A DNA stretch of 64,000 nt, from NCBI GenBank assembly GCA_030374735.1, contig JASCIV010000011.1:22543-86542 (forward strand). Reading direction: 5' to 3'. Shown one piece after another: positions 31,552-43,305 of the stretch. Origin of the DNA: Gracilaria caudata. Its lineage: Eukaryota > Rhodophyta > Florideophyceae > Gracilariales > Gracilariaceae. Under the pieces are notes generated by a model. It was not told the DNA's origin and searched no databases. It saw only the letters and a program-made list of their open reading frames with translations. The translations under genes were made by a program, and so were the position numbers. Positions within the stretch are counted from its first letter, which is position 1. Each line of letters starts with the position of its first letter.

Positions 31552-32326
31552 TGACAGACAAGACGTGAAGAACATCCTCTAACCGTGGAAACTACTGAAC
31601 AGTGCAGCTCACTCGTGATCCGGTGCAAGAGTGTGGACAAGGTGCGTACTGCACCGCGTCGCACTGTGAGAAGCGTCATGTAACAGTAGATATCTTTCTT
31701 TCAGGTAAGCAAGTTGGAAGACGACAGAAAAGCGTCATCTACGGAAGCGGTGATAGCAATCAGATGAGACACGATACACTGCCATAAGTCATGTCCAAAA
31801 GCTCGTCGTTGCGGATCTGGACGTGGACGACGCTGCGGTGATCCAAGCTATCTAAGGGTTGGAATGCCGGAAAACTTACAAAGTTCCAACGAAATCAACG
31901 TGCCGTTTCCATAAACAGGAGGAGGAGGAAACGGAAGTGCTGCTTTAGCTTTCCTATCCGGAAGAACAGCACGACCCCAAAACGAAGAATGCTTAGAAGC
32001 TTTTCCTGACCTTTTTCTAAAACTCTTTTATTTCTTTTAAGCATTATTCACGGAAACGTTTCAAAGGAAAATCGCACGGCGCCAGTAGAGAATTGACGGA
32101 TTTAACCACGACTTTCAATCATCTTTAACAAATTGTTCCATGCTACTAAGGGTAGACCTTTTTGTTTGTAGACGACTTCATCAAACCCCCATTCCTACCT
32201 TCCCACATCACAACAGCCTCGCGTTAGGCGGCAATCAAGACTGCCTTTAGTCTTGATCTTTCAGCCGGGCAATACCCAGAGCTGAGTTGCTTCGTGTTTC
32301 CCCTGTCTATTCCGTCAGAAAGAAGG
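31552..32326. other. Intergenic between pICln and OST3 genes
   Basis: No gene recognised. Both neighbours read rightwards, so the stretch should hold the pICln 3' UTR and the OST3 promoter. A GGAGGAGGAGGAAA purine run lies near 31,918. Confidence 0.5.
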
Positions 32327-33441
32327 ATGAAAGCACTCTGCACCCCTGCTGTTCTGCTCGTTCTGGCTCTCGTGCTATCGCTACAAGAAGGCCACGCTGC
32401 AGATTCCAAACTCTTCTCAGAACTCAAATCCATGCGCTCTTCGTCTGCTTCAGGTCTAATTAAGCTCAAAATTGACAAGTTTCAAGGTCTCGTCGAAGTT
32501 TCATCAAGACCGTATTCACTCTTCGTCTTGTTCTCCGCCGACAGCCACTTGTGCGCACCATGTGCATCAATTACACAGCGCCTTGGCAAAATTGCGAATG
32601 AATACTATTCGTTGCCCCCTTCCAAAGCTTCATCAAAGCCAGTTTTCTTTGCCGTTGTCAGAATAACTACTCAAGATCAAGATTTTCTAATGCGGTACGG
32701 TCTCACACATGTCCCGGTACTTTATCACTTTGGGGCTGGAAAGTCCCGAGATTATCCACGTCAATTAAGTGGTCAGTCCTCAGACAACTATCCATTCCAA
32801 GAACTTGGGTACTCTTCGAATGCAATCAAGGATTTCATTAACTCGCGAAGTGGATCTCGTCTTCGTATAGTACAGGGCAATTATCAAATCCCTTTTGTTC
32901 AAACAGTCAAAGACTTCATGTCCTTCATTCTTCTCACGGCTGCGGTGTTGGCGGCTGGTATCGTTGCAACGGGGGCATACAAGAGTCCAATGCTGTGGTT
33001 TGGCATCGTCGTTCTCATCTACATCTTCTCAGTCGGTGGAGGTCACTATTCTTGGATTAACAATGCTCCATTAGCAGCGGTCAACATGAATGGAGAAATG
33101 GAATACGTTTCAGGTGGCTCCCGATCTCAGTATGTGGCAGAAGGTTTCTTTGTTTCAGCTACTTGTGTTAGTATTTCAATCCTAGTTATACTCATTCAAG
33201 AACTTCCTTCGATCATTCCGAACGAACAAGGTCAAAAAGTTACTGGATTAACTCTAGTAATGATGATCGGCTGCGCAATCAAGATTCTGGTGGCTTTATA
33301 TCAAGTGGTAAGTACATTTCATGTCTGATAAACGTGGACTTAATAGACCACGAGACTCGCCGCCGAGCATCCGCTGACAAGTTTTCTCCGCGTGCGCATA
33401 CACAGAAAATGCCTCAATATCTGCACTACAACTCTCTCTGA
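32327..33441 (+). CDS. OST3: Oligosaccharyltransferase subunit OST3/OST6
   Basis: Start ATG at 32327; exon 1 32327-33307, intron 33308-33405 (GTAAGT donor, CTGAC branch-like motif), exon 2 33406-33441. The product is 338 residues. It has a signal peptide (1-24, cleavage after GHA) and a lumenal thioredoxin-like domain with the redox motif CAPC (Cys76 and Cys79). Four C-terminal membrane segments follow (about residues 195-327), with the conserved GGGHYSWINNAPL loop after the second. OST3/OST6 hold acceptor proteins through mixed disulfides during N-glycosylation in the ER. The tiny last exon adds KMPQYLHYNSL, similar to the short tail of the family. It is convergent with the glycerol kinase gene 113 bp away. 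Confidence 0.9.
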
Positions 33442-33554
33442 TGATGATGATGTACTTGATTCCCATTGTCATAACCCGTGTTGTTTAAGGACAAACGAGA
33501 AACTTCCACAAACTGCGATGGCTAGTGATTTTGCAGTGGTTTCTGACTGTTGGG

Positions 33555-35273
33555 TTACATCTTTTTGTAACGACAAACTAAAGCTGCAACTGTCGCCCCA
33601 ATCGCAACTCCTGTAAGTGCACCCACGACAAGAGAGGGCGATGGAGCAGGGATCCAAGACTTTTGCTCTGGATTTATCACCCACCCCAGTGATCTCTTGA
33701 CAGCCTGTTCCCATCGTGAGATTTTCTCGCACCGTTCCTCTTCGGAGATTTGCGGTGTAAATGACTGGTCCACGACGCGGGTTTTGCGGAAGCTGTCAAG
33801 AGATTCGTACATCCCAATTGCATGCCCTGCAGTAAAAGCAGCACCCATAGCAGTCGTTTCTACATCGCGTGGTCGCAGCACTTCTCGACCGACTATGTCT
33901 GCCTGCATTTCCATAAGCAAATTGTTCACTGCCGCACCGCCGTCCACACGAAGTTGTCGCAACGGTATTCCCATATCTTTCTCGGATGCCTCCAAGACAG
34001 CTTGAGTTTTGTAGGCAATGCTTTCCAGTGTGGCACGAGCAATGTGCGCTTTGGTGGTTTTCTGAGTAATACCGACGATTACTCCACGCGCATCCTCTCG
34101 CCAGTACGGAGCCAAGAATCCCGAAAAAGCCGGTACAACGTAGACATCATCAGTGTCTTCTACGCTTCTCGCAAGTGCCTCGACTTCACGGTCTTTCTCT
34201 ATAATGCAGAGATTATTGCGAAGCCATGTAACGGCAGCACCAGCTACAGCAATACTGCCCTCCAAACTGTACACACAGGGCTCCTCCTTTCCAAACTTGT
34301 AGCCCGGGGTGGTGAGCAAGTAGCTGCGGGTGAACCTTGGCTCGGTACCCGTATTGACTATCAAAAAACACCCTGTTCCGAAGGTGCTTTTGGCTTCTCC
34401 AACTTCAAAACACGCTTGCCCAACAAGAGCGCTTTGCTGATCGCCAATTACGCCGGAAATAACGGTTCCAGCCAAAGCTGTGACGGCCATTGTTCCGAAA
34501 GTGGCTGAGCAAGGGAGAATTTTGGGGAGAATATCCCTGCTGATACCGATGATATTGAGCAAGTAGTCATCCCATTCCAATGAACGAATGTTCATCATCA
34601 TGGTTCGACCCGCGTTTGTGACATCTGTGACATGCGACTTCTCCTCACTGAGATTCCAGACGAGCCAAGTGTCGACGGTGCCAAATAAAGCTCTTCCCTC
34701 TTCAATGGCGGTCGCCACTGCAGGGACGTTTTCGATCATCCAGCGTAATTTCACGCCAGAGAAGTATGGCGATATCGGTAAACCACACTTCGACCGGACT
34801 TTCCACGAGTTGTATCTTGCTCGGAGGGCTTCTGCAGTAGGTTTTGTGCGGAGATCGCTCCAGACAATGGCCGGATGGAGGGGCTTTCCCGTGTTGCGGT
34901 CCCACACTACTGTGGTTTCGCGCTGATTCGTAATCCCGACGGCCTCAATTTGCGACGGTTCAATTGACTGCTCTGCAGCTTTTGCGAGGCAATCATTGAT
35001 GGCTTCAATGGCGTTTGCCAGAAGGACTGAAACCGTTTCAAGCGCGATATGTAACAACCGCGGTCAGAACAGAGTCTTCGCAGAGCATGGTGATAGAATT
35101 GACAACTTACCTTCTGGATCGTGTTCTGCCCAACTTGCATGTGGGTAGGCTGGGATGTTCTCGACCTTTTTCGAGCAGCAGACTTGATGGCAGTCGGCGT
35201 CGTACAAGATTGCACGAGTTGAGGTGGTCCCGGAGTCAATTGAGATCACATACCTTCCAGAATTAGCGGACAT
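33555..35273 (-). CDS. GK: Glycerol kinase with C-terminal membrane anchor
   Basis: Exon 1 35273-35111, intron 35110-35027 (84 nt, GTAAGT...TTTCAG, phase 1), exon 2 35026-33555; 544 residues. FGGY-kinase motifs: DSGTTSTRAILYD (13-25), TNQRETTVVWD, FGTVDTWLVWNL, GDQQSALVGQ, KSTFGTGCFLI, PAFSGFLAPYWREDARG, and DGGAAVNNLLMEMQADI with GAAFTAGHAIG. It phosphorylates glycerol with ATP to sn-glycerol 3-phosphate. After the normal end of the kinase the chain continues with SLVVGALTGVAIGATVAALV followed by CRYKKM. This is a single hydrophobic segment plus basic tail that looks like a tail anchor, as on organelle-bound isoforms. Confidence 0.95.
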
Positions 35274-36590
35274 CTTTAGAAAAGCTGGCCCTTCGCGAGG
35301 CAGAACGAGATTGTTTGTGATACGTATTTATGACAGTGACACCGCTCGGAAGCCCAGGAGTACCGCACAGAGTGAGTAGAAGGTCGTAAGATGTGCAGAA
35401 ATGCTTGCTTGGCTTCGAGGGTAGCAAACCCTTTTACGCCAACGGCTGCACAACTCTATACACCGGGCTCGCTTATCTGCGGGCAGTGCGAGCTGTTTCA
35501 GTGTAACGTCTCAGATCCGATGGTTCATCAGCGGAACTTGTACTGGCCCGACCGGGAGCTGTCAAGTGAGCCGACCAAAAGCTGACCCAGCTGATACCCA
35601 GCTGATACACCCGGGGCACGAGGAAATGTAAGGAAAAAAATACGGACGTACCAGGGTATATCTGGGTTCTCTTCGGAACTCTACTGACGTAACTCTACAT
35701 GACGTTCCTCTGCGTCGCGAAGTAGCGCACTGCTGGCGTGGTACCAAGCCCCGTTCTGTTCGCGTACACAGCCATGGTATGACAAAGGCAAAAGTGACTG
35801 ACAATGTCGATGATCGACTAGCTAGGGAGGGACTTGTTCCAAAGGTAGCGTTTTGCTTGCTATTGATGAGAACCTGAACGCGATGATCCAGTTTGGTGTA
35901 AGGCCTGTGTGTGTATGTTCGGAACCGCGAACCTCGTTCTTTCTTGTCCTTCGTAGGCCTTTGCGGTCGAATAGAAGCAACCCAATGTCAATAACCCCCT
36001 AACAGCAGTCACGCACGGTTTCAATTAGGAGCTGATTGTGACTATCTACCATCAGTACGACCTCGTAATTCGTAACACATTGTCAATCCCGGTTCTTACA
36101 AAATGCAACGAAGGAAGGACACGGCTCTAAAGTCTCTGGCTCTTCTCTACTTGTACTCATTGCCACAGCTGCATTATGTGGAGAAACTGATTCGCTCCGA
36201 CTTGAGACTTGTAAGGTGGTGAAGTGCTCTTCCTGAATATGCGAAGCACAGTTGTAGTGAATACAGCAGCTGGAGCCATTCTTTCACAACTTGCAAGGCT
36301 TAGATGCTGCTGGGTTTAAGAGCCGCGTTGTTCTCTTCACTCACTTCGAGGCCTTTAACTGGTTGAGTGGCGCCCAACCTTGCAGATCGGTATCAATGAG
36401 GAAGACTTTTCAGAGCCTAACCGCATGCAAGTGGCAGAAATTGCATCGAATCACATTTTCAACTTTCCTATATACCGTATCCAAGGTGAAATGCTTTTTG
36501 CCTGTTTGCTGTGGAAGAATGTACTTTCTGGCCGTATGAAGATTCTATTGCGTTAAAGGCCTACAGACGTTTCTCGCTGTCTCACTAACG
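35274..36590. other. Gene-free stretch upstream of glycerol kinase
   Basis: The first few hundred bases should hold the glycerol kinase promoter. A CAGCTGATAC motif is repeated in tandem near 35,588-35,607. No other gene or clear TE was recognised. Confidence 0.4.
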
Positions 36591-36593
36591 AGT

Positions 36594-37500
36594 CTAAGGA
36601 TGGATGTAGCGACACTTGTGAAATTGATGTTTCACGAGCTTGGGTACATTTTCAATCCGTGGCCAAACGAGAAAACAGCGCGCATGGGAAGACAAATGAC
36701 AACCACGCGGAGAAAGAAAGTAAGAGTCATGAGAAACAGGGAAAACAAAAGAAGAAGCGTCGTCGTGTGAAGTGCTACAACTGTGGGAGAAGGGGCACAT
36801 GAAGAGGGATTGTTGGTTCTTGAAGTAGTGTGAAATATTGAGTCTTTGAAGAAGTGGGGCCAGACTTGCGGTTTACGGAAGAATGGAGCAAGGCCAGTTT
36901 GTGCCCATGCCCATGTCCTCCTTCAAAGAAGCTTGATGAAAAGAGCGGTTGAGTTTGTGAAGAACGGTGTCTTAGACGGAAAGAAATGTCCCAGAGACTA
37001 ATTGCTTCGAGGTCCCGGGATGCAAGCAGGGCCGGAACGCGGTCGTTTGGATTACAATTATTTGCATTCCCAAAGATGGCAATCAGGGATTGCACTCTCT
37101 TGAGAAGATTGCAATTCGATAGGAGAACTCTTTGCTATCTTCCCGTCAAATTGCATATCACAGTCACAAGCTGTGATGGGCACTGAGATGTGGCGTCTGC
37201 GAAATACAGGAAAACCGAATGGCAGCTATGACACAATGGGAGAAGGTTGTTTGCAAAGGTCAGCTTATGCAAACGAAGTGCTCTGACAATGAAGACGTGA
37301 TGCTGACGGGGTCAGCAGTAGGCTACAAACATCGTTCCAGAAGTATTTGAGAGGCGTGCTATATGAACTGCAACTTTATTTTTGGTCCAGCTGCAGGGTC
37401 AGAACAAGTGTGGGCAGTGAAAGATCAAGTACTTACCGACAATCGCACACCACAGCTGTTTGAGGCTAATATTTTCGCCTGTGAACGCAAGGTTCTAGAA
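36594..37500 (+). mobile_element. Ty1/copia gag relic
   Basis: Between about 36,745 and 36,828 the sequence encodes a Lys/Arg-rich run followed by VKCYNC and, after a one-base frame change, GHMKRDCWFLK. Together these form the CX2CX4HX4C zinc knuckle of copia-type Gag. Downstream frames are too short to place protease or integrase with confidence. No LTR was found. The relic is heavily decayed. Confidence 0.6.
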
Positions 37501-38054
37501 CATTGACATGGTTCGAGAGGCACTGTTGCTGTTTACAAATGATTACCATGATGGTGATGTAGAACGAAATTTAGTGTAGTGTTTCTTTTGTATAAAAGTT
37601 TTCAATGTTACAATTACGAGTTCTAGCCAGTGCATAAAAAGAAAATATAGAAGGACAACGAAGAAGGAATTGCGTTTGGGATCGAGAATCGCTTTTAGCG
37701 ATGTGCGTTGATGGGACGTGATGGAGAGGGATGCAATCTGATATAAGATTGCAAAGGGAGATTGCCATCTGATCGATGATTTCAATCCCGTGAAAGATGG
37801 CAATCCTCATCCCATCAGCCTGGTCCTGCCTTGCATCAGACGAGGCAATTCATTGCTTGTACAAACAATCGCAAGGTCTCTTAAGAAGTATTTCTAGTCT
37901 ACCACCACTCTTGTAGCCTTATTTTGTTAACAAGTCTGCATATCACGTCGATATTTCTTGAAATAGAGCAGGGCTGACTAAAAATATTTACCATCACTGA
38001 CTCCCTCTTGGTTCGCTTCGGACTTCCAGAACCCCATGATCGTTCCTTCTTCTT
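37501..38054. other. Gene-free stretch
   Basis: No recognised coding sequence. It could still be part of the copia relic. Confidence 0.35.
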
Positions 38055-38235
38055 CTTCTTTATTTTGGACAACAGCCTTCAATTACTAGGCTGAAGTAAA
38101 TCTTTCCTTACAGAAAGGTTTCTCTCTTTAAGAATGCTAACAACTTATGCGGATACTGTCGAATCAAATCTTGGAGGCTTAGATTTTGTCGCTCTGCAGC
38201 AGGCGGAAGCTCTTCCCGACGGGAGGCGTTTGTCA
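38055..38235 (-). mobile_element. LINE 3'-end fragment, minus orientation
   Basis: This is the inverted copy of 38936-39116, identical except for about one base over 181 bp. On the minus strand it carries the last codons of the LINE ORF, the 3' UTR and an (AAG)n tail (TTCTTCTTC on plus near 38,046-38,057). A severely 5'-truncated copy with a short simple-repeat tail is what target-primed reverse transcription produces. Confidence 0.8.
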
Positions 38236-38425
38236 TGATCGTTCCTATAAGTTGCAAAGTTGCGGACGGCTAGTGCTAGCATTGTGCAAAGCCCCCTTCT
38301 GTACATAAGTGCCGCTGGAGTACAGCTGCTGCTCTACGTTATAAACATCGTCTCTGCTGGCCTCTGCAACATATGTGTAGCAGCTATAGACAGCCATTAG
38401 TTCACAACATAGATTTAGCCTAATC

Positions 38426-39116
38426 GTGTTCCAGCTTCGACACTATGGAGACTCCTTCCAATCCTTAATGTTATTAATTAATCGTTCACCGTCAGCTTCT
38501 CGGTCGGCAACAAGCTTTCGCTTTTGGACACTTATCTTTGCAGGATTCACACAACGTCTTTGCTCAGAATTGTGTGAGTTTCTGGGCTCACCATTGAGAG
38601 AGCAGCAGGCCAACACCCAAAATTTGGAAACCGTTTTCGGGTTTCAAACTTTGAAGTTCAAGCCTGTGAGCAGGTTATGGTGGGCATAGACATGCTCGAT
38701 GTTAAAGCGCAACTGTCAGCCAGGGTGAAAGGAAAACGCCTACTCGCTTCGCTTCCTGACTTTATAGCTGGCGGCTGCGCCGCTAGAAAGGCTGAAGTGC
38801 TATTGGCCCAGCTTTTCACGGGACACGTTCCAACTCTCCACCCGGTAGCGTCTTACATGAACAAGAAGCCCCTGAGGTGCGAGTGTGGTACAAATGTCAA
38901 GAAGGATGCGGAGCATATTGTGCTTAGGTGCCCTCTGACAAACGCCTCCCGTCGGGAAGAGCTTCCGCCTGCTGCAGAGCGACAAAATTTAAGCCTCCAA
39001 GATTTGATTCGACAGTATCCGCATAAGTTGTTAGCATTCTTAAAGAGAGAAACCTTTCTGTAAGGAAAGATTTACTTCAGCCTAGTAATTGAAGGCTGTT
39101 GTCCAAAATAAAGAAG
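38426..39116 (+). mobile_element. LINE (non-LTR retrotransposon) 3' end
   Basis: Coding sequence at 38677-39063 ends a non-LTR ORF2. LLAQLFTGHVPTLHPV, then PLRCECGTNVKKDAEHIVLRCPL, is the post-RT/RNase H zinc-knuckle motif (C-x-C...H...C) of LINEs, followed by RREELPP. A second frame (38426-38689) probably covers the preceding part after a frameshift. The 3' UTR is about 45 bp and ends in AAAATAAAGAAG. The 5' part, including the RT, is absent. Confidence 0.75.
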
Positions 39117-40626
39117 TGATTGAGTTTCTGTGGGGGCTACGGCTGAGGACTCCTAAGCTTCAGAACACTTGTCTTCAAGTTAGAAAGGCATGGTTTCCTC
39201 CAGGGCGAAGACGGTCAGAGTCGGAATGTTTGGGCTTGTGGCATCGTTGAGTCTCGGTCTGGGCGTTGAAGGTGAGATGCATATGAAAGACGAGCTTAAC
39301 GAATGTAAAGGCTAGATAGCGGAGGGCTTCATTTCCTGCATCCTTAGTACTTCGTTGCCAAATGCGAATAGAGAGACGAGAGCAAGATGCGCATTAGTTA
39401 CAAAGGTATCCTCCAGCGCTATAGTGCGTTGTGGTTCCAAAACAAACGACCATGGGAAGCCAGCCACGAACTCCCTTTTTCGTGCCGATAACTCAATACC
39501 TCACCCACCTCCGTGGTTCCAGTCCAGGATAGGGGTGGCTGTAGAACGCGCTGTGCGTGTCAAGCATCGCCGCCCAGCCTCTTATGAGGGTGCAACTGAT
39601 TCCCAAGAACTTCCTAACAAACAGGGAACCTATGCTCGCACTTGCAAAGATTTCTTCTAGTTCGTCAGCTACTGCATAATATATTCTATATTCCATCCCT
39701 ATACATCCTGGGGTCAAAAAGTGGTAAACCATAACTTGGAGATTACATGGAAACCCGTCCTAGAGAGAAATTAGTGGCCGCAGAAAATGCGTGAGAGCTG
39801 GTACCTTTCTGTCTGTCCTTGTTCTTGACAGAAACATCGCCAATCCGTGCAAAGTTCGAACCACAGGGTTTCTGCTTCCCAAAGTACACCAAAGGGTACT
39901 TCGTGTACTCATAAGTTATGAGTCAAAACCCTTCTGTCATTAATGTAGAACAATGAACACTCTATGATGTTTTCTCTAGTTTCGGTCACCCTCGTTTCGA
40001 AGGGGTTTGGCGCACCAATCTAGGTGCACAGTCCCCTATAGAGGAGGGTTAGATTTGCCCACTTAACTTCTACGAGAAGGGCCCTTGGGTATTCACTGTC
40101 ATTACGAGTTACATACCGTGCCATTTTAATGGCCCTGCCTGGCGCGTTCGTTGAATTCGATGTCTTCGGCTATCACTTTGTGACTGCCGTTGGGCCCAGA
40201 CTCTTCACCCTTCCGCAAGTGTCTCTCATGGGGCTGGCATTCTCTCGCAGAGTCTTCCCCTCTCTCTTAGGCGCTAGAAAATATGGGCTCTTGTTCTTTC
40301 CATCAATTCCGTCTACTGAGGTCTTCGTTGGGGTGCAGGGGCCCTCACTGAATCTGGTACTATAGCATCTCGTCCTCCGTTAACCGAAACTTGACCCGCA
40401 ACGAGTACACTGGCCTTATATTTGCTCTTGTAATAGCTACGTGCGCAAGAACATGTAATGACTCGGAAGCAGGCTTGTATCGCCCTTTAAATGGTGTAAA
40501 CTATGAGTTCAGTACCATACTCCAGCTGGTGTGAGGAGACCTTATCGCTACTTCCTGAACTCTTTGTATAAATTGCGTTGCATTGAACGCACTTCTGGTT
40601 CGTTCACAGCTGCTGCAGTAAACTGT
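39117..40626. other. Gene-free stretch before the serine protease
   Basis: Several short frames, none with recognisable motifs. The region 39,960-40,380 has a different, more GC-rich texture and could be an old repeat, but I cannot identify it. Confidence 0.4.
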
Positions 40627-41576
40627 ATGGAAATGGCAGGTTTGTCATTGAAGATTGCCTTTTTTCTCTGCGCCTTGTTCACTATTCAAGGTGATGCAAA
40701 GAAATACAAACCCCGTATTGTAGGTGGAGGCAAAGCCTCCGATGAAGTGCTCCGCCATCTGGTTAAGCTTGAGCTGACTAATGAATCTGGGGAGACATGG
40801 ATTTGCACCGGATCTGTCCTTGACAGCTATCACATCCTGTCTGCCGCCCATTGCGTTTTCGAGAGCGATGCTACGATCAGTATTAAGGACTCTTATGCGT
40901 ATATTGCGCAAAAGGAATCCTCCCCGGACGACGCTCAGAAGTACTACTTTGACAGGGTTTGGATTCCGAGAAAGTGGTACAGAAGTGAAGAAGCAGGACA
41001 TGATATTGCCGTTATCAAGTTGGAAACCGAGATTGACGGTGAAGATTATGAGCCTGTGACCATGGGAGACGAACCAGATGCCGGCACAAAGGTCATTGCG
41101 GCTGGTTACGGATTAAAAAGCAATGATGGAGAACTACCGAATTTCGCTTTGCAAACCACCGTGGTGGCTCGGTCCTTCGACGATTGCAAGAACGAAGACG
41201 AGCTTGCCGAAGGTGGAGTTTTGAAAGAGAAGTTTCTGGTGTGCGCGGTATCGGTTGGCTATCCCGACGAAGGAAAAACGGACTCTTGCCGTAAGTACCA
41301 TTTTTCTGTGCAACAAATGTTGTTCTATCGTGATTCGGATTCTAACAATATATCTCGGTTATCTCTTTCTTTGTTTTATGTATAGAGGGTGATTCTGGCG
41401 GTCCACTCTTCGTCAAGGAGGACGGTGAATTAATTCAATATGGTATCACGGCTTTCTCTTACTATGACTGTGCTGAGGAAGGGGGTATACCTTGGTATGT
41501 GCGCTTGTCTACATTCAAGCCCCAGATCGAGAAAATCTTAGGCAAGGGCTTCAACAAGAAATGGAGGGAGCTCTAA
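40627..41576 (+). CDS. Secreted trypsin-like serine protease (S1)
   Basis: Exon 1 40627-41290, intron 41291-41385 (GTAAGT...TATAG, phase 1), exon 2 41386-41576; 284 residues. A signal peptide spans about 1-24 (KIAFFLCALFTIQGDA). A short propeptide ends at Arg30, followed by the mature N-terminus IVGGG. The catalytic triad is His75 in LSAAHC, Asp126 in GHDIAVIKL and Ser225 in QGDSGGPL. Asp219, six residues before the Ser, sits at the S1-pocket position that gives trypsin specificity for Lys/Arg. The exon junction lies exactly in the TDSC-QGDSGG motif, so the splice is well supported. It probably acts outside the cell or in a secretory compartment. Confidence 0.95.
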
Positions 41577-41993
41577 TTCTTTCATGCCTGAACCTGGTAT
41601 AGAAAGCTTTTCCAATGACTTCCTAAACAAACGTGCAGTTTGCTAACGCTGAGCTTGGATTAGTACAAAAAACGTTGGGAAACGTATTCCTTGCAGTATC
41701 ACGTCTGATTTGTTCCTTTGGTTAGGCTGTTTCTTTAAGCCTTTATCGCACGTCTCCTCATTTGCTTGTCTTCAAGAACAAAGCTGTTGCGTCAAGGAAC
41801 TATCTATGGTGTCACCATCAGCAAGTTTGCTCCGAAATGGCTGCCAATTCATGGAGGCTAAAGCATGACACGTAGGGCGGTCTAGAGTTTGGGATTGGTA
41901 TAACCTGCAGTTGTGCGGCAGTATCATATTTTCTTGTGCAGAAGCATAAGTTGCTTGGCTCATTACATTATGGAAATCATTCCGTGATAAAGG
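41577..41993. other. Downstream region of the protease gene
   Basis: No gene seen; it holds the 3' UTR and ends at the target duplication of the hAT element. Confidence 0.5.
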
Positions 41994-42001
41994 GTTAAGA
42001 G

Positions 42002-42750
42002 CAGGGGTGCAAGCAATTCGATTGCGATTGATTGGAGGCCGAAAAGCAATTATTGCAATCGAGCAGCTCTTTACTTCACGCAGCAATCGAGATTGCGATT
42101 GCAAATCTTAAGAGCAATCGAAATTGCAATTGGAGCTTTCTAAGCAATCAAACGCAATCAACGGTTTTCTTCTCGAAATATATCTCTTGTTCCCGGTTTT
42201 TACAGAGATCATTGGGACATTTGTACACCACATAACGCTTGTTAATCTTTTCTCCATCCTTTGAAACCATTTTTGTTTCGTCCCGCACAAAACGAGACAA
42301 GACGGAGACAAATTGCTTCGGCGTTGGCTGCTTGGATTTCAACATGACGGCTGAGGTAATCAGTACTAAGGAACCAGGAAGGTAGTCAAAACGTAAGGTG
42401 GTTGCAGAGACAGAGAAGCGGTTTATTGTATGGTGACATTGATGCAAAACATAAGTACTACTGTGTTCATTGTGCGTTGGTGGTTTTATTCCTAATGGAT
42501 CGATAAACGTTCATTCGTTTTCTCGATAATGAAACGGTAGAATGTTCTTTAATGTAAACATCTACAGAAGGTTTCTTTGGAAGGTTCTTTCCTTAGCAAT
42601 CATTGCCACAATTTGTACCGCAGCGCAATCGATTTTGCGATTGCAATATCTGGAGCAATCATATTGCAATCATTCTGTGAGACTGCAATCAGTGATTGCA
42701 AGAAATGATTGCAATCGATTGCTCACGCAATCGATTTTACTGCACCCCTG
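42002..42750. mobile_element. Non-autonomous hAT element, 749 bp
   Basis: Termini CAGGGGTGCA (42002-42011) and TGCACCCCTG (42741-42750) are perfect 10-bp inverted repeats. They are flanked by an exact 8-bp duplication, GTTAAGAG (41994-42001 and 42751-42758). Both features are diagnostic for hAT. Subterminal regions of about 150 bp on each side are packed with GCAATCG/GATTGC-type motifs, likely transposase-binding sites. The centre carries a minus-strand ORF fragment. Confidence 0.96.
42148..42345 (-). pseudogene. Captured or residual ORF inside the hAT element
   Basis: 65 codons from ATG at 42345 (MLKSKQPTPKQFVSVLSRF), with KYVVYKCPNDLCKN-like sequence (here RYVVYKCPNDLCKN) and a later Cys. 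The Cys pair resembles the first half of a BED zinc finger, so this may be the leftover N-terminus of the parental hAT transposase. The evidence is weak. Confidence 0.3.
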
Positions 42751-42758
42751 GTTAAGAG

Positions 42759-43305
42759 CGATAAGTGGGTTAAACCTATCCCTGGATAGGAGGATTAACC
42801 CTTGTAGAATGGTAGCCCTCTTTTGTACGACGGTACCAGGTCGACTGTCACGTAGCATACCGCACCGGGAGCGAAGGCAGAAGAGCCAGGTTCGTACCGG
42901 ATCTGGTAGCCGTGCTAACCTTTACAGTACCTGTTCATGTGATGCACGTGTACATGCCAAGTACTTTTCCGGCACCAGTGGCACCATTCCTGAAATGTAT
43001 ATCGAATCGACATGTCATGTCGAAGTCAACATTGTTGACTTAGACACATAGTGGTACGTGTATGGCTCTACGGCGCTTCGTGCGTGTTCGTACGTTGGAC
43101 GACGACCAATTTCCGCCGTCGCCGCTTGATGGTGTTGGGTTTGCCTTGGTAAACGGTTTCCACTCCCGCCGTCCGACAGAAAAGCTTGTCGCACCTGCAC
43201 CAAACTACAGGCATCGGTCGTTAACGAAACTTTCGACCCATGCTGAGCAGCTGCCTGACGTCCCTACCGTCCTCTGATTGATATATATTCAACTCTCCGC
43301 AAGAG
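42759..43305. other. Upstream region of the ABCF gene
   Basis: No gene recognised. The sequence ATATATATTC at about 43,280 lies 26 bp before the start codon and could be a TATA-like or leader element. Confidence 0.4.
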
